Part shown: positions 54,040 to 64,000 of the stretch, in pieces
Layout: each line of letters starts with the position of its first letter
Numbering within the stretch: position 1 is the stretch's first letter
NCBI RefSeq assembly: GCF_028372415.1
Contig: NC_092876.1
Location: forward strand, 60,164,385 to 60,228,384
Length of the DNA stretch: 64,000 nucleotides
From: Notamacropus eugenii
Lineage: Eukaryota > Chordata > Mammalia > Diprotodontia > Macropodidae
Direction: 5' to 3'
Notes under the pieces: generated by a model
What the model saw: only the letters and a program-made list of their open reading frames with translations
Databases searched by the model: none
What the model was told of the DNA's origin: nothing
Translations under genes and position numbers: made by a program

Positions 54040-55360
54040 GGACCAAGTACAAAACTCCAGATGCAGTCTGACCAGAACAAAGCAGAGGGACTATCACCTC
54101 CTTATTCCTGGAATCTATGTCTCTCAATTCAACCCAAAATCAAATTAGTTACTTTGGCTGCTATATAACACTCCTCACTGATATTGGGCTTGCAGTCCAC
54201 TCACCTCCCTGGATCAAACTGCTGTCCAACGCTCCCTTCTCCCTCTTGTACTTGTGGACCCACAAGTAGACTTTGAACCCAAGTGGAAGACTTTACATTC
54301 GTCTTTATTGGATTTCATCTTATTAGATTTAGCTCAAGACAATAACCTGTCAATAACTTTTTGGATCCGGATAGTTGATTAATATATCAGCTATTCTCCC
54401 ACCTCCAGCTTTATGTCACCTGCCAGTCTGATGAGTGTGCCATCTATGTCTTTATCCAAGCCACTGATAAAAATCTTATACAGTACAGAACCAAGCCCAG
54501 ATCCCTGGAACTCTCCACTGAATATTTCGTGCCTATTTACCATCAAATCACTGATGACTACTCTCTGAGTCTCATATTCATCCAGCTCTAAATCTCTTTG
54601 TGGCTTTAAGAAGCTTTAGTACGTGCAGCAGTCATACCTCAGCATAACTATCTCTCTGGACAGGTAAACCAGCTTGAGATAACCAGTATGATTCAAACCC
54701 AGAAAGTGAGGGGAATGTCTGCTTTAAGCATGAAAGCTTCCCCTGGTGGAATGGGCAAATTAGAACAGTATGTTCCAAAGGCCATGAAAGCAGCTAAAGC
54801 AAGTGCTGTGGAGCCCTCAGAGCTTGGTCAGATGTTGAAGACACCAAGGTTATCCACTGCATCCCAGGCTATAACCAGTTATCTTGACTTTGACCTTGCT
54901 GCTGGACTTTGAAACACTGGAAGAGACTGTGAGGTTGATTAACTTTGTGAAACTGTGCCTCACTTAAATTCAATTCAGTTGCAAGTCAAGATGTCCCTGA
55001 TCTGCTTTAAAAACAAAAAACAAACGACAACAAATCTATTTAATTTTGTGATCATCTAGTCTACAATTGCTCCATCTTTTCCATAAGAATAGTATGGGAT
55101 ACTTCATCAAAGGCTTTGCTACGCAAAGTTTATCTACAATATTCCTTTGATCTGCTAGTTTAGTTACTCTATTAAAAAAGGAAATAAAGTCAATTTGTCA
55201 CTGACCTGGTCTAGAAGGCTTGTTGACTCTTTGCAGTCACCACTTCCTTCCACACTCCCTCCATTCCCTGTTCTAATGGCTAGACATTCAATAACTGTCT
55301 CTTTAATGATTCATCTTATAATTTTTCCCAGGAATCAAACTCAAGATCATTGACTTTTAT
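54040..55360 (-). mobile_element. CR1-clade LINE split by a SINE
   Basis: 54040-54600 (aaaactccagatgcagtctg, ttcatcttattagatttagc, acctgccagtctgatgagtg, agatccctggaactctccac) and 55035-55360 (gggatacttcatcaaaggct, attcctttgatctgctagtt, tttttcccaggaatcaaact). CR1 order is preserved across the insertion. Confidence 0.82.
54605..55030 (+). mobile_element. RTE-tailed SINE nested in CR1
   Basis: The 3' half (cttgactttgaccttgctgc, ttaattcaattcagttgcaa-like tract, aagtcaagatgtccctgatc) is an RTE-type SINE tail. The 5' half (54605-54865) is unfamiliar and carries a 75-codon open frame (KLEQYVPKAMKAAKASAVEP) that I cannot place. Confidence 0.55.
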
Positions 55361-55379
55361 GTGATATTTGTATTGCAGC

Positions 55380-55600
55380 CTTTTCCTCCTCTATCACTCT
55401 CTCGCTGCCTCCCCCTATCTCTATCTCTGTCTCTCTGTTATTCTTTTTGTGTCTCTCTTCTCTCTCTGTCTCCATCTCTCTGTCTCTCTGCCTCTCTCTC
55501 TGATTCTCTGTCTCTCTCTGTCATCCTACCTCTGTCTCTGTCCCTCCATTTATCTCTCTCTCTCTTTCTCTCTCTCTTACTCACTCTCTCTCTCTCCAAA
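55380..55600. repeat. TCTC-rich low-complexity block
   Basis: Imperfect (TC)n/(TCTG)n. Open frames across it are artefacts. Confidence 0.93.
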
Positions 55601-55654
55601 AATCAGAATAATGTCTGTGCTTAGCCAGTCCTACATCTGTACTTAGCCCCTTTT

Positions 55655-55920
55655 TCCCTATGGTCTTTTTTAAAAAATTTTTTCTTTCTCTTATTGTTAA
55701 AACTAGAGTTTCTAGTACAATACTGAATAGCACTGGGGATAATGGGTATCCTTGTTTCACTCCTGATCTTATTGGAAAAACTTCTAGCTTCTTTCCATTA
55801 CATATAATGCTTGCAGATGGATGCTGTTTATCATTTTAAGGAAAACCCCATTTATTAGTATGCTCTCTAATGTTTTTTTTAGAAGGAATGGACTGTTGTT
55901 GTGTTTGTCCTTCATTTTCT
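55655..55920 (-). mobile_element. L1 ORF2 reverse-transcriptase fragment
   Basis: tacaatactgaatagcactg, gtttcactcctgatcttatt, tctttccattacatataatg: the same stretch as 17915-18100 in the full-length copy. No 3' UTR is attached. Confidence 0.8.
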
Positions 55921-55924
55921 TTTT

Positions 55925-56108
55925 TAAAAATTTGCTTATTAATTTTTAGTTTTCAACATTCATTTCTACAAAATTTTGAGTTCCAAATTGTGTATTCTGA
56001 TTACCCCTTCCTCCAATCTGCCCTCCCTTCTATCACACCCCTCCCTTTCCTTGTCCCCATCTTCTCTCTTTTCTTGTAGGACAAGATAGATTTCTATGTC
56101 CCATTACT
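55925..56108 (-). mobile_element. truncated HAL1-like (ORF1-only) LINE
   Basis: An L1 3' UTR start (ttttcaacattcatttctac, ttttgagttccaaattgtgt) passes straight into spacer DNA (gccctcccttctatcacacc, gtaggacaagatagatttct) with no ORF2. The spacer is repeated at 56365-56490 in the next element. Confidence 0.6.
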
Positions 56109-58680
56109 AGTATTTCTTATTTCCCAGTTGCATGCAAAAATAATTCTCATCATTCATTCTTAAAACTTTGAATTCCAACTTCTCTCCCTTCCTCCCTCCC
56201 CAGTCATCCCCACTGAGAAGGCAAGCAATTCAATATAAGCTATATGTGTGTAGTTTTGCAAGAGACTTCCATAATAGTCATGTTGTGAATGACTAACTAT
56301 ATTTCCCTCCATCCTTTCCCGCCCCCATTTATTCTATACTTTCTTTTGACCTTGTCCCTCCCCAAAAGTGTTTACTTCTAATTACTCCCTCCTCCCATTT
56401 GCCCTCCCTTCTATCATCTCCTTTCCCACTTATTCTCTTCTCCCCTACTTTCCTGTAGTGTAAGATAGATTTTCATACCAAATTGAGTGTGCATGTTATT
56501 CCCTCCTTAAGCCAAATGTGATGACGGTAAGCTTCACTTTTTGCCTCTCACCAATCCCCTTTGCCCCTCCATTGGAAAAGCATTTTCTTACCTCTTTTAT
56601 GAGAGATAATTTGCCCCATTCCATTTCTCCCTTTCTTCTGCCAATATATTCCTCCCTCACCCCTTAATTTTATTTTTTAGATGTCATCCTTTCTTATTCA
56701 ATTCGCCTTGTGTCCTCTGTCTATATGTATGTATACAATCCCTCCAACTACTCAAATACTGAGAAAAGATTCAAGAATTACATATATTATCTTTCCATGT
56801 AGGAATGTAAACAGTTCAACTTTAGTAAGTCCCTTAGGATTTCTCTTTCCTGTTTAACTTTTCATGCTTCTCTTGACTCTTGTGTTTGAAAGTCAAATTT
56901 TCTATTCAGCTCTGGTCTTTTCATCAAGAATGCTTGAAAGTCCTCTATTTCATTGAATGACCATTTTCCCCCTGAACTATTATACTCATTTTTAATAGGT
57001 AGGTGATTCTTGGTTTTAATCCTAGTTCCTTTGACTTCTGGAATATCATATTTCAAGTCCTTTGATCCCTTAATGGAAAAACTGCTAGATCTTGTGTTAT
57101 CCTGATTCTACAATACTCAAATTGTTTCTTTCTGGATGCTTGCAATATTTTCTCCTTGACCTGGGAACTCTGGAATTTGGCTGCAATATTCCTAAGAGTT
57201 TTTCTTTTTGGATGTCTTTCAGGAGGGGATTGGTGGATTTTTTCAATATTTATTTTACCCTCTGGTTCTAGAATGTCAGGGCAGTTTTCCTTGGTAATGT
57301 CATGAAAGATGATGTCTAGGTTCTTTTCTTGATCGTGGCTTTCAGGTAGTCCCATAATTTTAAACTTGTCCCTCCTGGATCTGTTTTCCAGGTCAGTTGT
57401 TTTTTCAATGAGATATTTCACATTGTCTTCTATTTTTTCATTCTTTTGGTTTTGTTTTGTAATTTCATGGTTCCTCATAAAGTCATTAGCTTCCATCTGT
57501 TCCATTCTAACCTTTAAAGAACTATTTTCTTCAGTGAGCTTTTGAACCTCCTTTTCTATTTGGCTAATTCTGCTTTTTAAAGTATGCTTCTCCTCATTGG
57601 CTTCTCAGACTTCTTTTGCCATTTGAGTTAGTCTATTTTTAAAGGTGTTATTTTCTTCAGCATTTTTGAGGTCTCCTTTAGCAAACTGTTGACATGCTTT
57701 TCATGATTTTCTTGCATTGCTCTCATTTCTCTTCCCAATTTTTCCCCCACTTCTCTTACTTGATTTTCAAAATCCTTTTTGAGTTCTTTCGTGGCCTGAG
57801 ACCATTGCACATTTATTTTGGAGGTTTAGGATCGGAAGTCTTGACTTTGATGTCTTCCTCTGATGGTATGCATTGTTCTTCCTCATCTGAAAGGATGGAA
57901 GAAAATTACTGTTCACCAAGAAAGTAACCTTCTATAGTCTTACTTTTCCCCCCTTTTTTAGGCATTTTTTGACTTTTGCATCCTTTGTCAAGAGGAGGGT
58001 CTATTCTAGGGACCTGTAAGTTCTCAGTTCCTCCAAGGTGGCACAATCAAGGGAGAGGAGTTTACTCCTCTCCTGGCCTGCACTCTGGTCTGGGAGTAAC
58101 CACAAGTTTTTCTGCCCAGGATCTGCAAGTAGAATTCCTTCCCCAGAGCTTCCACCAGCTCCACCAGTCAGCGCTCCTCCTTACCCCAGGACAACCACTC
58201 AGGGCTGAGATTCAGATCAGTGGTTCAATTCCCCCAGGGTCTTTAGGCCAAGGGCTTCAAAAATGGACTGTGCCACTTCCTGGGGCCACCTGGGCTAGGG
58301 CAGGACCCTGCTCTCTTCTTATCCAGGTAAAAGAGCTTCCCCACTGACCTTTGAAGCTGTCTTTGGCATTTGTGAGTTGAGTAATCTGGGAACCATAGCT
58401 GTTACCCAGGATTCTGTGCCCTGAAGTCTGCTCCAGTCCTGTCCCTGCTGCACTGTGTGGCCAAGGCTAGGCTGCACGTCACTCTGAGCCTAGTGTGATA
58501 GACCTTTCCCAACAGCCTTCCAGGTTGCCTTGTGCTGGAAATCTCTTTCACTCTGTCATTTTGTGGCTTCTGGTGCTCTAGAATTTTTTTAGAGTCATTT
58601 TTTATGGGTATTTTATGAACTGTGGGGGTAGAGCTTCTACCGGTCCATCCTTCTACTCTGCCATCTTGGCTCCACCCCCC
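56109..58680 (-). mobile_element. HAL1-like LINE: 5' UTR and ORF1, no ORF2
   Basis: About 2.57 kb. The head near 58665 reads GGAGCCAAGATGGCAGAGTA, then 5' UTR to 57966, ORF1 DNA 57965-56862, spacer (56330-56860) and directly a 3' UTR (56109-56330; tctcccttcctccctcccca, agtcatgttgtgaatgacta). ORF2 is absent and not merely truncated, because the 3' UTR is present. Half-L1 (HAL1) elements of this structure are known in mammals. Confidence 0.75.
56862..57965 (-). pseudogene. HAL1-like ORF1, broken
   Basis: Starts MPKKGGKSKTIEGYFLGE at 57965. Coiled-coil pieces (57810-57628; VREVGEKLGREMRAMQENHE) and a long open stretch 57505-57053 carry KTTDLENRSRRDKFKIMGLP and the RRM-type KIHQSPPERHPKRKTLRNI. 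The C-terminal domain (57056-56862; RIKTKNHLPIKNEY...FDFQTQESREA) follows in another frame. ORF1-type RNA-binding protein; several stops and shifts. Better preserved than the ORF1 at 21531. Confidence 0.88.
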
Positions 58681-58965
58681 ATGGTCTTTCAAATATCATT
58701 GGCAGTGGCTCAGCAACCATGTGGCTGACACTGCACATAAGAATAAAGTCCAAATAGATACATGATCTAGGTAAAAATGCTGATACTATAAATAAATTAG
58801 GGGAGCAAAGAATAGATTGTCCAGATTCATGGACAAAGGAGAAATTTATGACCAAACAAGAGATAGAGAACGTTACAAAGTGCAAAATGGATAATTTTGA
58901 TTACATTCAGTTGAAAAGTTTTTGCACAAACAAATCTAATACCACCAAGATTATTAGGAAGGAAA
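58681..58965 (+). mobile_element. L1 ORF2 C-terminal fragment, opposite orientation
   Basis: The plus strand encodes TKQEIENVTKCKMDNFDYIQ and LKSFCTNKSNTTK, matching residues near 16960-16750 of the full-length copy. It meets the 5' terminus of the HAL1-like element head to head at 58680 and has no 3' UTR or poly(A). Confidence 0.85.
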
Positions 58966-59974
58966 CAAAACTGGTTATGAATTTTTGTAAATTTATTTTT
59001 AATCTGTTAGTGACTTCATTGTTAATACACCTTACTCTCTTCAGATAACTCCTCATTATCATGTTCAGAATTTTATTCCTGAGAGTTTCCTGTACCTCTC
59101 AGAAAAGACTTTCCCTCTAGAATTTTAATCCATGGGATCCTCCCTATTCTTTATCTGAACTCTCTTTTTTTTCCAGTCTAGGGTGCATGTCAGGCTATAT
59201 GTGGGTGTCTTGTTCTCCATCACAAATTCTAGAATGAAATGGTCACTTCTTCTCTCACCCAACCCCAGGGTTTCTGTCTTCTCCACCTCAGAAATCAATT
59301 CCTTCATGTTAATGGGATTCAGATTCAAAATATAATTTTTTCTTGTTTGTTTCTCCACTTTTTGAAGGATAAAATTATTAGTAGGGCAAGTCAAGAACTT
59401 TTTAGGTACTCTGCTTTGGGCAAAGAAAGAGATTGTTCCACCAGATGCCTGAATAATTAAAGTCTTTCATCATCACCATGTCATGACTGTGTTCCAGATT
59501 TTTTATCTGTTCTGATCATGGATTTACCATTATCTGTATCTTCTTTCTGTCCTGGTGGTCTATAGTATACTCTGGTGAACAAAAACAATTTTCTGCTTTT
59601 CCCTTCTCTGATCTTCATCTAAATGATTCCCCCACCATGACTTTGCTATCATGATCTCCTTCTTGTGCCCCATTTTCTCCCTATAGTGAGCTTTCCCTAA
59701 AATCTCCATTTTGAGGAAGAGCTCAGGACAGCCATCTCATTTTTTCTGGTTCCACCACCATTACTCAGCTGCCTTCTATCTCTTCCCCTGCAGTCCTTCC
59801 CATTGATGAGTTCTTCACAGAACATCCATTTTTTTTTTTTTTTGAGGAAAAGCCCAAAATATCCATCCGTCATTCTCTGGACTTTAACACCATAAGCACA
59901 TCTCACTCTCCCCAGCTTTTTGGCTCTGTTTTTATGTGCTTTTTTCTTCCTTCCCCCATTATATTTACACCTAT

Positions 59975-60118
59975 GTGAATGCCATTTCTCCAGATAGAAT
60001 ATAAGCTTCTGGAGGACAAGGACTATCTTTCTTTTTGCTTGTATTTGTATTTCCAGAGCTTGGCACAAAATCTGGCATGCAGTAAGTGCTTCATAAATGT
60101 TTATTGATTGGACTTAAC
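59975..60118 (+). mobile_element. L2-clade LINE 3' end
   Basis: agaatataagcttctggagg, acaaggactatctttctttt, cttcataaatgtttattgat. Confidence 0.8.
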
Positions 60119-60164
60119 TGTCTACTCTGTCCCTGTCTCTGGATATTTTCACATGAATATACCT

Positions 60165-60400
60165 TAATAACATCTCAGATTTCTATAGTTCCTCGAGTAC
60201 TTGCAAAGCATTTCATCCTCTCAATAGTCCTGGGAGGTAGATGATACTATTTACATTTTACAGATGAGGTTTGAGGGAAGGTAAGTGATTTTCTCAGGAG
60301 TCCCACAACTAGTAGATATCTGAGATAGATTTTGAACCCAGGCCTTTCTAATTCCCAGTTCTTTACTATACTCACTATACCAGCTTGCTGCCTTTGCGAT
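60165..60400 (-). mobile_element. MIR-type SINE
   Basis: cttgcaaagcatttcatcct, attttacagatgaggtttga, tttgaacccaggcctttcta, ctataccagcttgctgcct. Confidence 0.8.
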
Positions 60401-60974
60401 ATACAGTGCTCACCTCCCTACCTCACCTCATTTACTTATTCCTGTGTCTTTTAAGTAAGGTATGCCCATCCAGGGCCACAGTGTAGTCATGGATCTCTTC
60501 CCTCCCCAGGGAAGGGAAGATATATATGAAGATATAAATATATCCTCCTTGCAGATATACATGAGGTCAAATATGATATCCCATTTCTCCAGCTTGTTGC
60601 TTAAGCTTTGAACATTTGTGTATAGGCATTTTAAGGCCGTGAGATTTGTTGCCAGCATCCTCCTTGGATTCCTATGTCTGGCTATGGTGGTAGTAGTAAT
60701 GGGATGTACCATGTGGCGAGGATTTTCATAGATATATCTGTGTGTATATGGAAGTCACCAAGCACAAGTTTTCAGAGAGGAAGATTGTGAGCCGGGTATT
60801 GAAGGCTTTGAGAAAGAAGGAAAAGGCAACTTGGAAGCCTGTAATTGACTAGGCTTCTTGGTACAGGTGAATGGATTAAACCACAAAGGACCAGAGGTTG
60901 CTGAAAGGAGGACTGAGGAGGAAGGAGGGTGTCTTTAATGCTCCTGATCCAGTGAGTTGGCAGGGTGTGCGATG

Positions 60975-61060
60975 AAAGCACTCTCACTAGAAATCAGGAC
61001 ATTTGAGTTAAAATCCTGACTCTGAGTTACCTGCTGATACTCTCTCAGGCAAATCTAGTT
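60975..61060 (+). mobile_element. MIR-type SINE fragment
   Basis: catttgagttaaaatcctga followed by ctctgagttacctgctgata. 60716-60974 and 61061-61254 show nothing further. Confidence 0.5.
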
Positions 61061-61254
61061 CATCCTTCACTGTGTCTCAGCCCATAAGCTGCTAATTGTT
61101 CTTGTTAGCACTTTGTAGTTGGGCCTTAATTAATTCAATTAAGGAGAAGGGCCCCATCTATCTAGTAAACACCCATGTAGTTGGTTGCTAATTAAGGGGT
61201 TTTCTCCTAGAATAACTACAAGAGAATATTCCAGAATTTTGCCATTTAAAAATA

Positions 61255-61960
61255 ATGACTGACATTTATATGGTTCTATGGATATATTATCTCTTTTGAG
61301 TCTCACAAAGGCAGGTGCTGATGTGGTTTAGGGGTACAAGGACCCCAAAATACTAAGGTTCAGGGCACAGTTGTCTGGAAAGAATTCACAGACTCAGTCT
61401 TCCAGTCAAGTGGCAAAAAGTTTATCATAATGCTCATATGGTGGACAGAGCTCCTTAGGGAACTTACAACCTAATAGGAGTGATGCTAAAGCTAATATAG
61501 GAAAGATTCAGTGATTATGTGGCAAGTATGCTAATTAGTATGCTAACTATGTATGTGGACATACACAGTTTTGGTATCTTGGACATAAGTATCATTCACT
61601 ATTGACATGGTCTGGTGGAAAACAGGGGTTTCTAAAGGGTCTGCACATCTACATCTAATAAGACAATGGCCTGGGGAGTTTACGTCTATAGCTTGACCTC
61701 TGGATTATATATGGCAACTGTGGGAATGAATCAGTACATGATAGTTCTGCTGCTACAAGGTAGTTCTGTTCATACAAGGGAAATTCTACAGAGGTCAGCT
61801 TGTTCCTGTAGCAGGGAGATTTAGTTGTTCACTGGGCCCACTCATGAGTTATTGCCAGAGTTAAGGTCTTTGGGCTGGGGGGAGATATGGTCCCAGGGCT
61901 GGGGTCCAAACATAAGTGTCGCATCAAGACCATTGCCCTCATTTTATAGATAAAATCTAT
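61255..61960 (-). mobile_element. MIR-type SINE split by an LTR
   Basis: 61255-61321 (aatgactgacatttatatgg, tgagtctcacaaaggcaggt) and 61930-61960 (ccctcattttatagataaaa) are consecutive MIR parts. Confidence 0.65.
61322..61923 (-). mobile_element. solo-LTR-like fossil of an endogenous retrovirus
   Basis: About 600 bp between MIR halves, beginning TG and ending CA. The left end in minus orientation has the look of an R-U5 region: a poly(A)-signal-like box around 61421-61426, then ggggtccttgtacccc close to the terminus. A TATA-like tatataat lies near 61706-61713 (reverse). No internal genes or second LTR are seen, so it would be a recombined solo copy. Old; family not assigned. Confidence 0.45.
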
Positions 61961-62091
61961 AACCATTCCAAACAGTGTAGCTTGACAATTTGCATGGGAA
62001 AAGTCAAGGGAAGGAAGGATACTTATATTCCAGATTAGCATATGAAGTTAGGTGGGTTCATCAAGCACTTTAAGTGTCTTGGCTGTTGCTT

Positions 62092-62265
62092 GTCCTTCAT
62101 TCTTGAAGAGGACCAGGAGGACATCAGGAGGGTAATGCCATGACTTGCAAGTGAATTTAAGTTGGGGAGGGCTGTGCAGTGTCACTAGCCTCACTGTTTT
62201 CTCCAGAGCCATTTGGGTCCAGTAGCAAGATATAGATCAGGATGACTAGGAATGAACGCCATGTA
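62092..62265 (-). mobile_element. RTE-tailed SINE, 3' part
   Basis: gtccttcattcttgaagagg, ggggagggctgtgcagtgtc, gtttgggtcc-like stretch and gatatagatcaggatgac: the reverse of the module ending the SINE at 42820-43136, and like the RTE terminus at 11461. Confidence 0.8.
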
Positions 62266-62349
62266 TGTCTTAGAAAGACTCTACAAATGGACAGTGACTG
62301 GGCCCCAATTTTAAATAGGAAGATAAGACACTGGGTTGCTTCTGGGAAA

Positions 62350-62830
62350 ATTCAAAATTCTTTTCCTTTTAAATAAAATTATATTGATATCTTTGTATCA
62401 TCACTTAAAATTTCCCAATATATCCCTCTCCACTCTTTCTCCCAGAAAGATTCTAACAAAGATTTTAAAAGGAGTATGGAAGTTCAGCAAAACTAACCAA
62501 AACAGCAAAAATTCTGACATCATATACAGTATTCCATAAGAAAATCTATCACCTCTACAGAGGAGCAGGAGGGTGGTGCCTTCTCATATCTCTTGTCTGA
62601 GGCCAAGCTTGGTCACTATAATTCTGCATTATTCACTTTTGACTGTCGTGTGGTAATGGGCATCCTTTCATTTTCATTGTAGTCCCTCTGTATACTTTTT
62701 CCTGGTTCTTCCGACTTCACCTTGCATCAGTTCATATATGTCCTCCCATGTTTTTCTGTATCACTCTCATGCTTTCTTGAAGCACAGGAAAATTCCATTA
62801 TATTTATGTACCTCAACTTGTATAATTATT
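62350..62830 (-). mobile_element. L1 3' end, older subfamily
   Basis: ttaaaatttcccaatatatc, gttcagcaaaactaaccaaa, ctgaggccaagcttggtcac, then ORF2-type antisense cttgcatcagttcatatatg and gaaaattccattatatttat. The 3' UTR is unlike that of the other copies. Confidence 0.7.
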
Positions 62831-62934
62831 TACATAATTATTATAATAACTTTGAAACAAAGCCTTATCTTTTTAATCTCAGAACTCTCTGGATGGTGCT
62901 GTGTGACTCGAGGTCTTGGAACACTACCGACTAC

Positions 62935-62989
62935 TGTAGAAACTTGGAACATAAAGCACTTTGCAAACCTTAAAGCTTTATTATTACTA
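62935..62989 (+). mobile_element. MIR-type 3' end scrap
   Basis: ataaagcactttgcaaacct, then taaagctttattattactat. Confidence 0.55.
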
Positions 62990-63083
62990 TTATTATTTCT
63001 GCAGAAGTATATAATACAGAAGTTATTATTTCTGCAGAAGTATATAATATAGAAGTTATTATTTCTGCAGAAGTATATATACA
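62990..63083 (+). repeat. 33-bp tandem repeat, 2.8 units
   Basis: Units start ttattatttctgcagaagta at 62990, 63023 and 63056, nearly identical. The array begins in the ATT-rich tail of the preceding MIR scrap. 63084-63320 shows nothing. Confidence 0.95.
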
Positions 63084-63321
63084 GTTAGTAAAAAATTGAA
63101 AATATATGTTTCCCAGGTATCTTCAAGGATAATAAAAGAATATAATTACAAAAGATAAAAGAAATGAGGAAGGTGCCCAGCAGTTTAGGTGACCACCCCA
63201 CCATGGCTAACTTATGGTGGGAAGTCATGAACAAAATCTAGACAAGATAGGAAGATAAGTAGGCATGGCAACCTTTAGAGGGAAGGCCTACCACAATGAG
63301 TTCATAGATCTGATTTAATAA

Positions 63322-63372
63322 AGGGCATCTCAAAAGCCATTAGAACTTAAAATCGCACTAAGACTTTTGCAC
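63322..63372. mobile_element. mariner-type miniature element, decayed
   Basis: agggcatctcaaaagccatt and gcactaagacttttg resemble the two arms of the element at 41602. The symmetry is damaged. Confidence 0.35.
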
Positions 63373-63384
63373 TAAGACAACTCT

Positions 63385-63505
63385 ATATCTGAGCATTACA
63401 GATGGGAAAAATGAAGCTTAGAGAGACGTGATTTGCCCCAGATCACACAGTTCATATCTGAGCTTGAGTCTTGACTTCAAGACAAGCACTCCCATCTCTG
63501 CCACC
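63385..63505 (-). mobile_element. MIR-type SINE fragment
   Basis: cattacagatgggaaaaatg, gatttgccccagatcacaca, cttgacttcaagacaagcac. 63506-63829 shows nothing but a short GA run. Confidence 0.65.
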
Positions 63506-63829
63506 ACAGCATCTCCACTTGTCAGGATTAGCTGGAATATAAAACAGACAAAGGGAAAGGGAGGACTCCTTCCCCTGGTCAGTATCTCCATCATTCTCCA
63601 TAAGTCCCAGCTTCTTTCCCAGAACTGTTAAGAAAGGAATATCTGAAAAGCTTAATGCCTTCTTCCCTAATAAGTTTTCCTTAAACATGGATTTGAAAGT
63701 CTTTATTTCTCCATTCTCGGGTGTCCTGCCCCTCCCCCCACTAGTTGGAATCCTCTTTTAGAAGATCTCCTCTATATACCACCATTACCATTAGAGAGAG
63801 ACAGAGAGAGTACATTAGTGCTCAAGAAT

Positions 63830-63965
63830 AGTTCTCAATTTAACAAAAACATCGTATGCCCCCATTATGTTCTGGAGGGGGTCATTACATGCTAGGCACC
63901 ATATTTGGTACTACAAAGACAAAAAATGACCAGTGCCTACCCTCAGAGAGCTTATATTCCTATAG
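63830..63965 (-). mobile_element. L2-clade LINE 3' end
   Basis: gtcattacatgctaggcacc, tactacaaagacaaaaaatg, ctaccctcagagagcttata. Confidence 0.75.
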
Positions 63966-64000
63966 CTTCTAGAATGAAATGCAAACTTTCCTGTTAGTCT

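Larger units (their letters stand above)
59020..60715 (-). mobile_element. CR1-clade LINE remnants, interrupted
   Basis: 59090-59690 (tgggatcctccctattcttt, ctggtggtctatagtatact, tgatcttcatctaaatgatt) and 60420-60715 (gtatgcccatccagggccac, acatttgtgtataggcattt) look like antisense CR1. An L2 end and a MIR lie between. Decayed; moderate confidence only. Confidence 0.5.

Noticed and set aside
55361-55646. Ser/Leu-rich frames
   Set aside because: TCTC low-complexity DNA.
59697-60068. 123-codon Lys-rich minus-strand frame
   Set aside because: Runs over an L2 3' end, a poly-T run and CR1-like DNA; composition reflects these repeats.
1-64000. CRISPR arrays, bacterial operons, riboswitches or ribosome-binding sites
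   Set aside because: The window is vertebrate nuclear DNA; all regular repeats are microsatellites, minisatellites or transposons.
1-64000. tRNA or snRNA genes
   Set aside because: The many gagttcaaatc B-box-like motifs are heads of SINEs; no cloverleaf or U-RNA sequence was found.

Overview
The window reads as nuclear DNA of a marsupial. No complete host gene is visible. The main evidence is four LINE clades side by side: L1, an ancient L2-clade family, CR1 and RTE. With them are many MIR/THER-type SINEs and SINEs that carry an RTE-like 3' tail. Base composition is AT-leaning and CpG-poor, with long simple repeats. The species cannot be fixed from sequence alone; an Australasian marsupial is my guess.

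Layout. 0-13 kb: old L1/L2 3' ends, MIRs, purine tracts, a near full-length 7SL (SRP RNA) retropseudogene split by a younger insertion, a promoter-like CRE plus X-box site at 10.27 kb, a triple octamer repeat at 11.1 kb and an RTE LINE at 11.5-12.1 kb. 13-15 kb: mostly low-repeat DNA with a second X-box and a death-domain-like reading frame on the minus strand. 15.2-22.8 kb: an L2 copy interrupted by a MIR and by a full-length 6.7-kb L1 with broken ORFs. 22.8-33 kb: nested L2/hAT/MIR repeats, SINE-tail minisatellites, a candidate terminal exon on the minus strand at 26.0-26.3 kb, a TATA/intron/poly(A)-signal unit at 27.8-28.8 kb and a plus-strand L2. 33.6-38.7 kb: a GC-rich segment and three exon-like blocks with strong splice signals on the plus strand. 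39-48 kb: a nested patchwork of CR1, L2 and SINEs. 48.3-52.1 kb: a second L1, internally deleted, with its target-site duplication inside another L2. 52.9-59 kb: L1 pieces, CR1 and an ORF1-only (HAL1-like) LINE. 59-64 kb: CR1 remains, a solo-LTR-like fossil inside a MIR, older L1 and L2 ends.

The transposons can be ordered in time from their nesting: L2, CR1 and MIR are oldest; L1, RTE-tailed SINEs and hAT/mariner miniature elements entered them later. Host function, if any, is limited to the exon-like and promoter-like blocks. These rest on splice, promoter and poly(A) motifs and not on recognised proteins. Repeat-family names come from memory of consensus sequences and should be read as class-level calls.
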